From NCBI RefSeq assembly GCF_000176135.1, contig NZ_ACZN01000016.1, positions 248,001 to 312,000 on the forward strand: a stretch of DNA of 64,000 nucleotides, written 5' to 3'. The DNA comes from Vibrio coralliilyticus ATCC BAA-450. Its GTDB lineage: Bacteria > Pseudomonadota > Gammaproteobacteria > Enterobacterales > Vibrionaceae. Made by a program: the position numbers and the translations under genes. Shown piece by piece: positions 52,031-63,902 of the stretch (position 1 is its first letter; every line of letters starts with the position of its first letter). The notes beneath the pieces are model-generated. The model saw only the letters and a program-made list of their open reading frames with translations. It was not told where the DNA came from and did no database searches.

Positions 52031-53818
52031 TTAAATCGGCTTTGTGGCCGAATTCAGCCAATTCTGGGTATCTGAATCCAAATATGGGCTGAGTTGTTCT
52101 AGGCATTGGTGATGGTAGGCGTTGAGCCAGTGCACCTCGTCTTTTAACAGCATGGATTTATCCAACATGTTAGTCGCAATGGGCGCTAAAGTTATGGTTT
52201 CGAAACCATAAAACGTCCCAAACTCGTTTTCTTCCAGTTCAACCACTTTGAGGATATTCTCAATGCGAATCCCGTATTGATCTTGACGGTAAATGCCCGG
52301 TTCGTTGGTGATCACCATCCCCGGCTCTAAAGCAACTTCTGCTGGGTTTTGAGAGAAGTTCTGCGGCCCTTCATGGACATTCAGACAGATGCCAACGCCA
52401 TGCCCAGTACCACATTTGTAATCTATACCGTGTTGCCACAGAACGCCGCGTGCCATGATATCCAAATTAGCGCCAGTGGAGCCTTTCATAAAACGGGTTT
52501 GGGTGAGACGAATCACGGCCTTGAGTACTAAGGTGTAGTCGCGACGTTGTTGCGCCGATGGCTGACCAAAATGGAAGGTGCGGGTAATGTCTGTCGTCCC
52601 CCCTAGATATTGACCGCCTGAATCGACTAGAAAGAACTGGCTTTCATCAACGCGGTAATTGCTCTTATCGTCGGCAGCATAGTGCATTTTCGCACCATGC
52701 TCGGCGAAACCAGCAATGGTTCGAAAGCTCTCCCCAATATAGCTGTTAATTTCCTTGCGGTATCCCATTAAGGTTTGTTCAGCGTTGAGCTCTGTCACCT
52801 TACCACTGGGCACTTGTTCGTCTAGCCACTTCATAAACCTGACGACGGCGGCGCCATCTTTGCGTAACGTCTCCTCCATGCTGGCAAGCTCAGTGTGATT
52901 CTTACGTGCTTTCATAGCAGTGACTGGGCAAGCCATATTGAGCAAACGTACTTGAGAAGGAATGTGACTGATCAACAAACTGTCGGTGTTTCTGCGATCA
53001 TGAATGAGTACTGAATCAGGAGTGAAAGCTTTTAACGTCTTGCTAAGCTGCGTGTAATCTTCCATCTCTATACCGTGCTCCGTCAGTGTAGCGATCACGT
53101 CAGATGTCAGCTTTTGCTTGTCGACAAAGAGTTGGCATCTGTTAAGGGTAATCAGCAAATAACTTTCAGAAATTGGGCAGTATAGGGTGTCGCCGCCGCG
53201 AATATTGAGCGCCCACATCACATCATCAAGAGAGGAAACGAGCAGGGCATCAGCCGCTTTTTGCTCGAGTACGCGACGAATTCCTGTGATTTTTTCACTT
53301 GCTGTTTGTCCTGCAAATTCGAGTGGATGATTGAACAAAGGCGCGCTCGGTCTTGCAGGGCGGTCGGCCCATATTGGGCTGATCAAGTCCTGAGCAAGGA
53401 CTAGCTGTATCGACTTGGCTTTAAAGGCGGCTTTCAACTCCAGATAAAATTGCTGGCTGATGCTCCGTCCATCAACGCCTACTCGACTGTATTGCTCTAA
53501 ACTGCCGGCGAGATACTGTGCAATGGTAGGAGTTTCCGGTAAGCGGGCTTTAAACAAGGCTAACCCCGAGCCCTGTAATTGCTCGGCAGCTTGGATATAG
53601 TAGCGCCCATCTGTCCACAGGCCGCCAGATTGTGTCGTGATGACGGCGTTACCCGCTGAGCCAGTGAAGCCTGAAATCCACTCTCTTGCCAGCCAGTAAT
53701 CTGCCGAGTATTCGCTGGAGTGTGGATCATTGTTTGTCACTATGTAGGCGTCAAATTGGTGCTCAGCCATTTTCTCGCGCAGAGCATTAAGGCGCTGAGG
53801 AACGGTCGTTAAGGTCAT
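52031..53818 (-). CDS. Xaa-Pro aminopeptidase (M24 family, long form)
   Basis: The 595-residue protein has the three-domain layout of long, eukaryotic-type aminopeptidase P (about 600 residues): two creatinase-like N-terminal domains and a C-terminal pita-bread domain. Metal ligands are all visible: the two aspartates in VDSGGQYLGGTTDITR, the histidine in GTGHGVG...NVHEGP, the glutamate in ITNEPGIY and the glutamate in GIRIENI. It removes an N-terminal residue before proline. Its ATG overlaps the oppF stop (ATGA), so it is part of the peptide-import operon. This suits collagen peptides, which are rich in X-Pro. Confidence 0.93.
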   Translation of the reverse strand: MTLTTVPQRLNALREKMAEHQFDAYIVTNNDPHSSEYSADYWLAREWISGFTGSAGNAVITTQSGGLWTDGRYYIQAAEQLQGSGLALFKARLPETPTIAQYLAGSLEQYSRVGVDGRSISQQFYLELKAAFKAKSIQLVLAQDLISPIWADRPARPSAPLFNHPLEFAGQTASEKITGIRRVLEQKAADALLVSSLDDVMWALNIRGGDTLYCPISESYLLITLNRCQLFVDKQKLTSDVIATLTEHGIEMEDYTQLSKTLKAFTPDSVLIHDRRNTDSLLISHIPSQVRLLNMACPVTAMKARKNHTELASMEETLRKDGAAVVRFMKWLDEQVPSGKVTELNAEQTLMGYRKEINSYIGESFRTIAGFAEHGAKMHYAADDKSNYRVDESQFFLVDSGGQYLGGTTDITRTFHFGQPSAQQRRDYTLVLKAVIRLTQTRFMKGSTGANLDIMARGVLWQHGIDYKCGTGHGVGICLNVHEGPQNFSQNPAEVALEPGMVITNEPGIYRQDQYGIRIENILKVVELEENEFGTFYGFETITLAPIATNMLDKSMLLKDEVHWLNAYHHQCLEQLSPYLDSDTQNWLNSATKPI

Positions 53819-54810
53819 GTGTTATAAGTTCCTATTTGTGTATGAGTACAGAAAATCTGATGGTCTGAATGCCCGCTAAGTGTGGGCTTTTGTTGAGCGC
53901 ACTGGTTACTGGAGTCCGGGCAGCGCGTTCTAAACACGCAACCACTTGGCGGATTGAGAGGCGAGGGAAGGTCGCCGGGCAATAGCTGAACGTTCCTCTG
54001 TCTTGCCAAGGTAGGGTTGGCAACCGGGACCGCAGATAACAAGGCTTTGGTATAAGGGTGATGAGCGTTATCAAAGACTTTGTCGTATCGACCAATCTCC
54101 ATCGGCTTACCCAGATACATCACCATGACTCGGTCACTGATGTGGCGCACCACGCTAAGATCATGAGCGATCATCACCATGGTTAGTCCCATCTCTTGCT
54201 TAAGATCATCAAGAAGATTGATGACTTGCGCCTGAATAGAAACATCCAGTGCACTAACGGGTTCATCACAAACCACAAGATCGGGCTTGAGAATTAACGC
54301 TCTGGCAATCCCAACTCGCTGGCATTGCCCGCCTGAAAACTCATGGGGGTAGCGGTTACGCTGGCTGGCTAAAAGACCGACTTTATCCATCATTTTAATC
54401 ACGCGATGCTCCACTTCTGAGCGCGACAGGCTGGGTTCGTGGGTCAATAGAGGCTCGGCAATACACTCTGAGATCGTAAGTCTAGGGTTGAGGCAGGCTG
54501 ATGGGTCTTGAAAGACCATCTGAAACTCACGCCGTTTATCGGCGAGTTGATGTTTCCCCAACGCCAACAGATCTTGTCCTTTCCAGTGCAACTGACCGCT
54601 TGAAGGTTCAATGAGCCTTAATAATGCTCGCGCCAGTGTTGATTTACCGCAACCCGATTCGCCAACAATACCGAGTGTCTCGCCACGATAAACATCGAGG
54701 TCGATGCCATCCACCGCTTTGACCACTTTGCGTTTACTCGGCAGGATGTGTTTGTTGATGTTAAAGTGCACGCGCAAATCACGCGCTGAAAGCAATACTT
54801 GCTGTTCCAT
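53815..54810 (-). CDS. oppF: Oligopeptide ABC transporter ATP-binding protein (OppF/DppF type)
   Basis: 331 residues. Walker A GESGCGKST, signature FSGGQCQR, Walker B LVVCDEPVSALD and the C-terminal oligopeptide-transporter domain with CVFRTRCPDSSNQCAQQ, which binds an iron-sulfur cluster in the family. Together with OppD it drives peptide import. The stop overlaps the aminopeptidase start by four bases. Confidence 0.93.
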   Translation of the reverse strand: MEQQVLLSARDLRVHFNINKHILPSKRKVVKAVDGIDLDVYRGETLGIVGESGCGKSTLARALLRLIEPSSGQLHWKGQDLLALGKHQLADKRREFQMVFQDPSACLNPRLTISECIAEPLLTHEPSLSRSEVEHRVIKMMDKVGLLASQRNRYPHEFSGGQCQRVGIARALILKPDLVVCDEPVSALDVSIQAQVINLLDDLKQEMGLTMVMIAHDLSVVRHISDRVMVMYLGKPMEIGRYDKVFDNAHHPYTKALLSAVPVANPTLARQRNVQLLPGDLPSPLNPPSGCVFRTRCPDSSNQCAQQKPTLSGHSDHQIFCTHTQIGTYNT

Positions 54811-54819
54811 GTCGCTCTC

Positions 54820-55809
54820 CTATGCTCGACGCGCTATCTGAGTAACGGCCTGAGGCCCATTAACATGGCAAGCCAGAGACTGATGTTGTGATAGTGACCG
54901 AAATGGTGGTACTGACGCGTTACATTCTGGTCGATAGTGATTACAGCGCTCTTTAAACGGGCAGCCTTTACGTTCTGTGAGAGCGCTCGGTGGGTTACCG
55001 GGAATGGTCGGAAGCCTGTCCATATCTTTCGTGATGGAAGGGATAGCTTCGAGTAGGCCTTGGGTATACGGATGAGCAGGGTGGTTGAACAGAGAGTCTG
55101 TATCCGCTTCTTCCATCTTCTGTCCACCGTACATGACCAACACGCGGTCGCACATCTCAGCGACCACGCCCATATCGTGAGTAATTAACAAGATTGCTGT
55201 GTGAAATTCAGACTGTAGATCGCGTAATAGAGAGAGAATCTGCGCTTGTACCGTGACGTCCAAAGCGGTGGTGGGCTCATCAGCAATCAGAAGTTCCGGC
55301 TTACACAATAAGGCCATCGCGATCATCACACGTTGCCGCATGCCACCAGACATCTCGTGAGGGTATTGAGCCATACGAGTGGCGGCGGAAGGGATCCTGA
55401 CGGCATCAAGCATGGTGATCGCTTCGCGGTTTGCCTCACTACGGTTCATGCCTTTGTGAACCATCAACACTTCGGCAAGTTGTTTACCGACTTTCATAAA
55501 CGGGTTCAGCGATGTCATCGGATCTTGAAAGATCATGCCGATTTTTTCCGCGCGGATGTGGTTAAGCTGTTTTTTGGACATGCTGAGTAAGTTCTCGCCA
55601 TGAAAACTCGCTTGACCAGAAACAATACCGTTATCGGCAGTCAGACCCATCAAGGCAAAAACGGACTGACTCTTCCCTGAGCCAGACTCACCAACAATGC
55701 CCAGTGTTTCACCTTTGTGGATGTTGTAGGACAGATTACTGACGGCATGAACTTCACCATCAGGCGTTTTGAAACGCACATTCATATCTTTGATCGATAA
55801 AATACTCAT
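54820..55809 (-). CDS. oppD: Oligopeptide ABC transporter ATP-binding protein (OppD/DppD type)
   Basis: 329 residues. Walker [10 protein letters not shown], signature MSGGMRQRV, Walker [12 protein letters not shown], and a C-terminal [14 protein letters not shown] cluster. The fourth Walker A serine/threonine is S followed by Q (KSQ), typical for OppD/DppD proteins. It lies 9 bases before oppF on the same strand, as part of the operon with the two permeases. Confidence 0.93.
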   Translation of the reverse strand: MSILSIKDMNVRFKTPDGEVHAVSNLSYNIHKGETLGIVGESGSGKSQSVFALMGLTADNGIVSGQASFHGENLLSMSKKQLNHIRAEKIGMIFQDPMTSLNPFMKVGKQLAEVLMVHKGMNRSEANREAITMLDAVRIPSAATRMAQYPHEMSGGMRQRVMIAMALLCKPELLIADEPTTALDVTVQAQILSLLRDLQSEFHTAILLITHDMGVVAEMCDRVLVMYGGQKMEEADTDSLFNHPAHPYTQGLLEAIPSITKDMDRLPTIPGNPPSALTERKGCPFKERCNHYRPECNASVPPFRSLSQHQSLACHVNGPQAVTQIARRA

Positions 55810-55818
55810 GGGGCCTCC

Positions 55819-56748
55819 TTAGCGATCTTTAGGGTCGAGGGCGTCTCGCAGCCCGTCACCGATGAAGTTGAAGCAAAATAGGGTGGCGACTAAGAATATG
55901 GAAGGGAACATCAGTTGCCACAAAGCCACATCAATGGTCTTAGCGCCTTCCGCAATCAGAATGCCCCAGCTTGTATCGGGCGGCTGAACGCCGAGCCCGA
56001 GAAAACTAAGGAAGGATTCAAACATAATAAAACCGGGTACCATAAGTGAGGAGTACACCATCACAATGCCGAGGACGTTAGGCAGTACATGGCGGCGAAC
56101 GATAGTGAAACGGGAGACACCAATGGAATGGGCGGCTTCGATAAACTCGCGTTTCTTGATACTAAAGGTCACGCCGCGAACAACGCGGGCAATCCCGAGC
56201 CAAGACACCATGCCAATCACAACAAAAATCAGATAAATGTTGTTGCCGAACAGGGTGACAAACAAAATGACCATAAACATGAAGGGTACTGAGTCGAGTA
56301 CTTCAATGATTCGCATCATCACACTATCGACCATGCCTCCGATGTATCCGGATAATGCTCCCCAAGCTGTGCCGATAATCACAGCAACCAGTGCGCCCAT
56401 AAACCCGACCATGATTGAGAGACGCCCACCTTGCATAGTACGGGCAAAGATATCCTGACCAAGATCATCGGTACCAAAGTAATGACCTGAACTAAACGAC
56501 GGTTTACCTAGCTCATAGGGATCGACGACGACATTCCAGTCAATCTCATCATGGCCGAATGCCGCGACCTGCGGGCCAAAAATGATGCATACGATGATAA
56601 ACATCAAGACATAAACCGACGTCATGGCGGCGCGGTTTTTACGAAAACGTGTCCAGGCATCCTGCCATAGACTCCTGCCTTCAACCGCTTCAATCTGAGC
56701 ACTCATTTGCTCTGTCAGTTCCGTGGCATCAATGCGTTTGGTTAACAT
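55819..56748 (-). CDS. oppC: Oligopeptide ABC transporter permease (OppC type)
   Basis: 309 residues, with an N-terminal cytoplasmic stretch (about 40) and six membrane segments. The binding-protein-dependent transport EAA motif is visible as REFIEAAHSIGVSRFTIVRRHVLPN in pieces, with GTDDLGQDIFARTM near 95, typical of OppC. It pairs with OppB to form the inner membrane channel. The gap to oppD is 9 bases. Confidence 0.93.
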   Translation of the reverse strand: MLTKRIDATELTEQMSAQIEAVEGRSLWQDAWTRFRKNRAAMTSVYVLMFIIVCIIFGPQVAAFGHDEIDWNVVVDPYELGKPSFSSGHYFGTDDLGQDIFARTMQGGRLSIMVGFMGALVAVIIGTAWGALSGYIGGMVDSVMMRIIEVLDSVPFMFMVILFVTLFGNNIYLIFVVIGMVSWLGIARVVRGVTFSIKKREFIEAAHSIGVSRFTIVRRHVLPNVLGIVMVYSSLMVPGFIMFESFLSFLGLGVQPPDTSWGILIAEGAKTIDVALWQLMFPSIFLVATLFCFNFIGDGLRDALDPKDR

Positions 56749-56758
56749 AGCGGCGCTC

Positions 56759-57679
56759 CTAAATTCGAATGCGTGGGTCGATGATGGTGTAAAGGATGTC
56801 GACCACCAAATTGAAGAAGATGGTCAAAGAGGCGACGATCAGCGTTATGCCCATCACCAAACCGTAGTCGCGGTTGAGGGCACCTGAGACAAAATGCTGC
56901 CCCATGCCGCCAGTGCTGAAAAAGATGTCGATGATGACCGAACCTGTTACTACCGCGACGAAGCTGGGGCCGAGCATGGCAATGATAGGAATGAGTGAAG
57001 GGCGAAGCGCGTGATGAAACAGAATGTAGCTGGTCGACAGGCCTTTCGCCTTTGCAGTGCGGATGTATGGCTGATTGAGTGTCTCGATCATGGCACCGCG
57101 CATCACGCGCGCAATGCTGGCAACGGATCCAATCGCCAAGCTCAGCACGGGTAAGATCAAGAAAGAGAGCTCACCCCCTTCCCACCCACCGGCGGGTAGC
57201 CAACCGAGTTGAATCGAGAAAATCGTGACTAACACCGGAGCCAATACAAACGCAGGGATGACCACTCCTGTCATTGAAAGTGACATAAGTAAATAGTCAA
57301 CTTTACCATTGCGGTTTAATGCGGCAATGGTGCCAAGTAACATACCTAATGGCACAGAGATACAAAACGAGATAACACCAAGGATCGCCGACACTGGCCA
57401 AGATTGAGCAACAAGCTGGGTGACGGTGAAATCCTGGTAGACAAAGCTTGGGCCGAGATCGCCTTGAAGGAAGTTGGTGATGTAAATGAAAAACTGAACC
57501 AGAAAGGGTTCGTTCAAGTGAAATTTGGCTTCGATATTTGCCCGTACCACTTCTGGCATTGGGCGTTCCATATCAAATGGGCCGCCGGGCGCGATATGCA
57601 TTAACCAAAACGACACCAGTGCAATAAACAGCAATGTTGGTATGGCAATCAGGCAGCGGCGCAATATGTACAACAACAT
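56759..57679 (-). CDS. oppB: Oligopeptide ABC transporter permease (OppB type)
   Basis: 306 residues, starting MLLYILRRCLIAIPTLL, the normal OppB start. Six membrane segments and the EAA loop (IRTAKAKGLSTSYILFHHALRPSLIP in pieces) are visible, as is PGGPFDMERPMPEVV in the first loop, common in OppB. Cotranscribed with oppC (10-base gap). It lies downstream of the oppA terminator. Confidence 0.93.
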   Translation of the reverse strand: MLLYILRRCLIAIPTLLFIALVSFWLMHIAPGGPFDMERPMPEVVRANIEAKFHLNEPFLVQFFIYITNFLQGDLGPSFVYQDFTVTQLVAQSWPVSAILGVISFCISVPLGMLLGTIAALNRNGKVDYLLMSLSMTGVVIPAFVLAPVLVTIFSIQLGWLPAGGWEGGELSFLILPVLSLAIGSVASIARVMRGAMIETLNQPYIRTAKAKGLSTSYILFHHALRPSLIPIIAMLGPSFVAVVTGSVIIDIFFSTGGMGQHFVSGALNRDYGLVMGITLIVASLTIFFNLVVDILYTIIDPRIRI

Positions 57680-57696
57680 GACATTTCCTTGCGTAG

Positions 57697-57741
57697 AAAA
57701 AAGCCCGTAGCCTGTGCTAGGGATAAGTGACAGGTACGGGC
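57697..57741 (-). terminator. Attenuator-like terminator between oppA and oppB
   Basis: On the minus strand GCCCGTACCTGT pairs with ACAGGCTACGGGC (one bulge), followed by TTTTTT. Such intercistronic hairpins limit read-through so that the binding protein is made in excess of the membrane parts. Confidence 0.75.
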
Positions 57742-57750
57742 AAACTCGGG

Positions 57751-59361
57751 TTAATGTGCTTTTACATAGACATTTTTGCGGTAGTAGGAGGATTCCGGAT
57801 TGGTACGCTCATAACCGCCAATGTAATCCTTGATCAGGTATTGATCGTTGCCATTGCGGTACATAGGGATGATCGCCATGTCCTGAATCAGAAGCTTTTC
57901 CGCAGCAATGTATTCCTGTGACGGGTCACTGAGGCTCTTCGATTCAGCCATCAGGCGATCATATTCTGGGTTGTTGTACTTTGAGTCATTGTATTCGCCG
58001 GTCGAGACAAAGATGTCCAGCCAGGTTGAGGCTTCGTTGTAGTCAGCCGTCCAGCCACCACGGTTAATGTTGCCCGGATCTTTCAGCGCATAGAATACCT
58101 TTGGCTCAAGTTGCTTAATTTCGATTTGCGCGCCTAACACGCTTTTCCACATGCCCGCCATCGCGGTGGCCATTTTGACGTCTTTAGAAAAAGTCGGCAC
58201 GGTGAAAGTGAGCTTAAGGGGATTGCTCTTGCTGTAACCCGCCTCTTTAATCAGCGCTTTAGCCTTGGCGTTACGTTGTTGCTGAGTCCAAGTCGCGAAT
58301 TCCGGTGTGTGAGATTTGAAACCATCGGTTTGAGGGGGAACCAGAGTAAACATTGGAATGCCGCCATTTTTGGCGATGGCTTTTGTGATGATGTTTCGGT
58401 CGATAGCATAAGAGAGTGCCTGACGGACACGAAGGTCTTTGGTCGGGCCTTTACTAGTGTTGAGATAGTAGAACGTCGAGCCAAGTGAGGCACTGGTGTC
58501 CGCTACCTGCTCAGGATATTGTTTTAGAAGCTTGTTCTTTTGAGCCGCGGGAATCGACAGAGCTTGGTCAATTTCGCCGGCTAAGTAGCGGTTTAGTGCA
58601 ACATTGGCATCTCCGATAGGTAGCCAAGTGATTTGGTCAAGTATGACGTTGTCAGCATCCCAGTATTTCTCATTCTTTGTCATCACCATTTTTTCGTTTA
58701 CTTTCCACTCAGACACAGTGAAAGCGCCATTGGTGACGATGTTTTTTGGCTGAGTCCACTCGCTGGCGTATTTTTCTACCGTGGCTTGGTGAACTGGTGC
58801 AAGGACAGGGTGGCTCAGAAGTTTGATGAAGAAAGGCACTGGCTTTTCTAATGTCACTTCAAAGGTGTGATCATCAATGGCGCGCACGCCTAAGGTGTTA
58901 GCTGGTGCTTCACCTTTCATAATCTTGGCGGAGTTTTTGATGCCGGGAATCGCGGCAAACCAAGCATAAGGTGACGCGGTTTTCGGGTCGATAAGGCGCT
59001 GCCAACTATAAACAAAATCGTGTGCCGTTAATGGGTCACCATTCGACCACTGAGACTGACGCAACGTAAAGGTATAGACAGTGTTGTTGTCATTCGCTTG
59101 CCAGCTTTCAGCGATGCCGGGAATGGTTTTGCCTTGCTTATCCTGTACTGTCAGACCTTCAAACAAGTCTCGCCCTAAATTGAATGCTGGCTCTGCGGCC
59201 TGTTTTGCCGGATCAATTGAAGTGACCTCAGCTCCGTTGTTTAAAACAATCTCTTGTTTTTCAGCGAGCTGCGTTCCTGATGGGTATGGTTTGGCGAGAG
59301 CATTGCTGGCAAATAATGCCGTTGCAATAGCACTCAGTGCGATCAGTTGTTTTGCTTTCAT
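57751..59361 (-). CDS. oppA: Oligopeptide ABC transporter substrate-binding protein (OppA type)
   Basis: The 536-residue protein has a signal peptide (about 23 residues, ending NALA) and the family 5 signature: LNNGAEVTSIDPAKQAAEPAFNLGRDLFEGL in pieces, WSNGDPLTAHDFVYSWQR and SYAIDRNII. This is the E. coli OppA/MppA-like type. It binds peptides of 2-5 residues in the periplasm. It starts the operon oppABCDF-pepP, after a probable operator at 59483-59494. Which peptides it prefers is not known; the location points to proline-rich peptides. Confidence 0.94.
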   Translation of the reverse strand: MKAKQLIALSAIATALFASNALAKPYPSGTQLAEKQEIVLNNGAEVTSIDPAKQAAEPAFNLGRDLFEGLTVQDKQGKTIPGIAESWQANDNNTVYTFTLRQSQWSNGDPLTAHDFVYSWQRLIDPKTASPYAWFAAIPGIKNSAKIMKGEAPANTLGVRAIDDHTFEVTLEKPVPFFIKLLSHPVLAPVHQATVEKYASEWTQPKNIVTNGAFTVSEWKVNEKMVMTKNEKYWDADNVILDQITWLPIGDANVALNRYLAGEIDQALSIPAAQKNKLLKQYPEQVADTSASLGSTFYYLNTSKGPTKDLRVRQALSYAIDRNIITKAIAKNGGIPMFTLVPPQTDGFKSHTPEFATWTQQQRNAKAKALIKEAGYSKSNPLKLTFTVPTFSKDVKMATAMAGMWKSVLGAQIEIKQLEPKVFYALKDPGNINRGGWTADYNEASTWLDIFVSTGEYNDSKYNNPEYDRLMAESKSLSDPSQEYIAAEKLLIQDMAIIPMYRNGNDQYLIKDYIGGYERTNPESSYYRKNVYVKAH

Positions 59362-59482
59362 AGCTTCCTCGTAATGTCCTTATCGGATGAAATCCCTATC
59401 ATCTGAAGGGAGGGAAATCAGACACTCAAAACGACCGGATTGGCGAGTACTGCACAGAGTGAAAGGGATAGAGAAAATGTAT

Positions 59483-59494
59483 ATTGTATAAAAT
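59483..59494 (-). promoter_or_regulatory. Shared operator candidate upstream of oppA
   Basis: ATTGTATAAAAT, one base from the perfect palindrome ATTGTATACAAT, 122 bases upstream of the oppA ATG. Its exact reverse complement lies at 63858-63869 in the hydroxyproline promoter. Confidence 0.6.
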
Positions 59495-59657
59495 TTTTCA
59501 ACAATCGATATTTAACATTGTTGTAACAAGGTGGCAGTTTCAGAGACTTGTGGTCTTATAAAATGAGACTGAGCGAAAAATGAACAAATGAAAGTCTGAG
59601 AATGAATCCAGAGTCACAGAAAGTTGATGAAAATGATACGTCAAACTCACTCTGGCC

Positions 59658-60422
59658 CTAGCGTCTGCGGAATTTTGCGGAAACCTGTTTAAGCAATTCC
59701 CCATCTATCTCTGGTAATCCGTCCGAGAAGTAGATCTGCTGGCCGGGCGTCATTCGAAACAGCACATTGGTGAACTCACCCTCTTCGTTAGCGCAATTCG
59801 CCGCGTGCATTTCACTGACTTTACGATCCACTTCCTGTTCGAGTTTGAGCTTTTGATCTTGGGTCAAACGCACTCTGGCCTGACAAACTTGAGAAAGGGT
59901 TGAGTCTTCCATCGAGATCGTTTCAAAACGGCGCTTGAATAAGGTATCGAGTGCAGTGCCTTCTTCCATGATAAATCGCCTGCCAGAGCGATACACGATC
60001 TTGTCGCCGTGCGCTTCCATATAGCCAAGGATTTCAGCAATGCTCAGGTAGAATCTCAGGCTGGTATCTGAGAGTTGATACTGATCGGCAATTTGCTGCG
60101 GTGTTTGGTTACGTGAGGTGATGAGGTAGATAAAGTCGAGAAGGTAAGGGTGTTCAACAAACAGAGCGTTTTGCTCATCAGAGAGGAACTGCTCATTGTC
60201 TCGTTGGAGCTGCACCGCCAATTGCGTCAGTTCCATCAGATCACTATTGAGGTGATTGGTGTACATCAGGATCTTGTCCAGACCCAATGAAGGATTATGC
60301 AAATGCCGCTTTATGGTCGAAAGCGGCACGCCGGTTTTGTCAGACAATTCGCTATAGCACAAACCTTCGTTTTTGATTTTCTGGCGGATGGCAGCCAGCA
60401 AAAATTCTGGTCCTATATGCAT
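59658..60422 (-). CDS. Helix-turn-helix protein, possible second regulator of the hydroxyproline/opp block
   Basis: The 254-residue protein starts with a Cro/CI-like helix-turn-helix (residues 8-55, with LCYSELSDKTGVPLSTIKRHL). It then has a middle helix-rich region with a second HTH-like stretch (QTPQQIADQYQLSDTSLRFYL, about 107-127). I do not recognise the family. It follows the GntR gene by 5 bases on the same strand, so the two are cotranscribed. A role in regulating the neighbouring peptide or hydroxyproline genes is likely but not shown. Confidence 0.65.
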   Translation of the reverse strand: MHIGPEFLLAAIRQKIKNEGLCYSELSDKTGVPLSTIKRHLHNPSLGLDKILMYTNHLNSDLMELTQLAVQLQRDNEQFLSDEQNALFVEHPYLLDFIYLITSRNQTPQQIADQYQLSDTSLRFYLSIAEILGYMEAHGDKIVYRSGRRFIMEEGTALDTLFKRRFETISMEDSTLSQVCQARVRLTQDQKLKLEQEVDRKVSEMHAANCANEEGEFTNVLFRMTPGQQIYFSDGLPEIDGELLKQVSAKFRRR

Positions 60423-60427
60423 GGGTT

Positions 60428-61102
60428 TCAGCCCTGATTGTTTTGGCGCTCGATAAGCAAGTTGCGAATATCAGCACCAGCTTCGAGGATGTGTTTCTTC
60501 AACATGTATTTCGCTCCTTCAATATCACGGTTCTGGCACATTTCCAGCAGGGCAACATGCTCCTTGTCGGCTTTGACGATGCCTGATGTAAACAGAAGCT
60601 GCATACGAATATAGCGGTCGCACTTTGTATTCAGGTTGTAGATCACATCCATGGTTTCCGGCATTTCGGCGGGTTCATACAAGGCTTTGTGCAACTCATA
60701 GTTGTAGTTGCTCCACTCTTCCACTTCATCTCCGCGGCTGACAACATCTTCAAATCGCTGACGAATTTCATTCGCTTTAGCGAGATCTTCATCGGTCATT
60801 TTCTGGATAGCGCGTTCCAGAATAAAGCACTCTACGACGGCGCGCAGTTCAAATAGCTCATCAATCTTCTCAGGCGATAGCTCGGTAACAGTGGCACCTT
60901 TATGTGCTTCAAACGCAACCAATCCTTGCGCTTCTAACTGCATCAGAGCTTCACGCACGGGAATTCGGCTGACGTTGAACTCTTTGGCGAGGGCATCTTG
61001 ACGTAGGGGTTGGCCCGTCTTTAATTCCCCTTTGAGGATCTTGGTTCGGATCGCTTCTTCGACCAACTGCGTTCGAGTTTTAAAAACAGGTTTTTGCGAC
61101 AT
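60428..61102 (-). CDS. GntR-family regulator (FadR subfamily, FCD domain)
   Basis: 224 residues. Residues 10-75 form the GntR winged helix (LVEEAIRTKILKGELKTGQPLRQ in pieces, NVSRIPVREALMQLEAQG). The rest is the helical FCD domain, with ELRAVVECFILERAI and the metal or ligand histidines near ELHKALY and EHVALLE. The subfamily binds palindromes like TNGTNNNACNA, often TTGTATACAA. The gene lies between the epimerase/dehydrogenase pair and the opp operon, so it is the natural candidate regulator of both. A one-mismatch copy of the shared 12-bp motif precedes it. Confidence 0.9.
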   Translation of the reverse strand: MSQKPVFKTRTQLVEEAIRTKILKGELKTGQPLRQDALAKEFNVSRIPVREALMQLEAQGLVAFEAHKGATVTELSPEKIDELFELRAVVECFILERAIQKMTDEDLAKANEIRQRFEDVVSRGDEVEEWSNYNYELHKALYEPAEMPETMDVIYNLNTKCDRYIRMQLLFTSGIVKADKEHVALLEMCQNRDIEGAKYMLKKHILEAGADIRNLLIERQNNQG

Positions 61103-61134
61103 CCAAGTCTCCGCTCACATCATTCTTATTCAAT

Positions 61135-61146
61135 ATTTTATTCAAT
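61135..61146 (-). promoter_or_regulatory. Shared operator candidate upstream of the gntR-family gene
   Basis: ATTTTATTCAAT matches the hydroxyproline-promoter site ATTTTATACAAT at 11 of 12 positions, 33 bases upstream of the ATG; suggests autoregulation. Confidence 0.5.
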
Positions 61147-61216
61147 ATACCATTAGCGTCCGGCATTGCGACCCTTGCAGCCGTTCACCTGTTTGTTTTT
61201 TGGGATGGGTCAAAAC

Positions 61217-61242
61217 AAAAAGGTACCAGCTGGTACCTTTTT
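61217..61242 (-). terminator. Terminator of the epimerase-dehydrogenase operon
   Basis: AAAAAGGTACCAG-CTGGTACCTTTTT, a symmetrical hairpin next to the dehydrogenase stop. Confidence 0.88.
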
Positions 61243-61251
61243 GAACAGTGA

Positions 61252-63791
<2,540 letters not shown>

Positions 63792-63857
63792 TTCTCGCTC
63801 CTTGGATACGAAATTGGTTGAACTGCTTTGGAGGGATGTTATCGTGATGTTAAGTAT

Positions 63858-63869
63858 ATTTTATACAAT
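63858..63869. promoter_or_regulatory. Shared operator candidate between lhpA and the FAD oxidase gene
   Basis: ATTTTATACAAT, the exact reverse complement of the motif at 59483-59494. It lies in a 111-base divergent promoter, 34 bases upstream of the oxidase ATG and 67 upstream of lhpA. Confidence 0.65.
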
Positions 63870-63902
63870 TTCTTTTTTGAAACGTGATAAGGAGCAAAAT
63901 AA

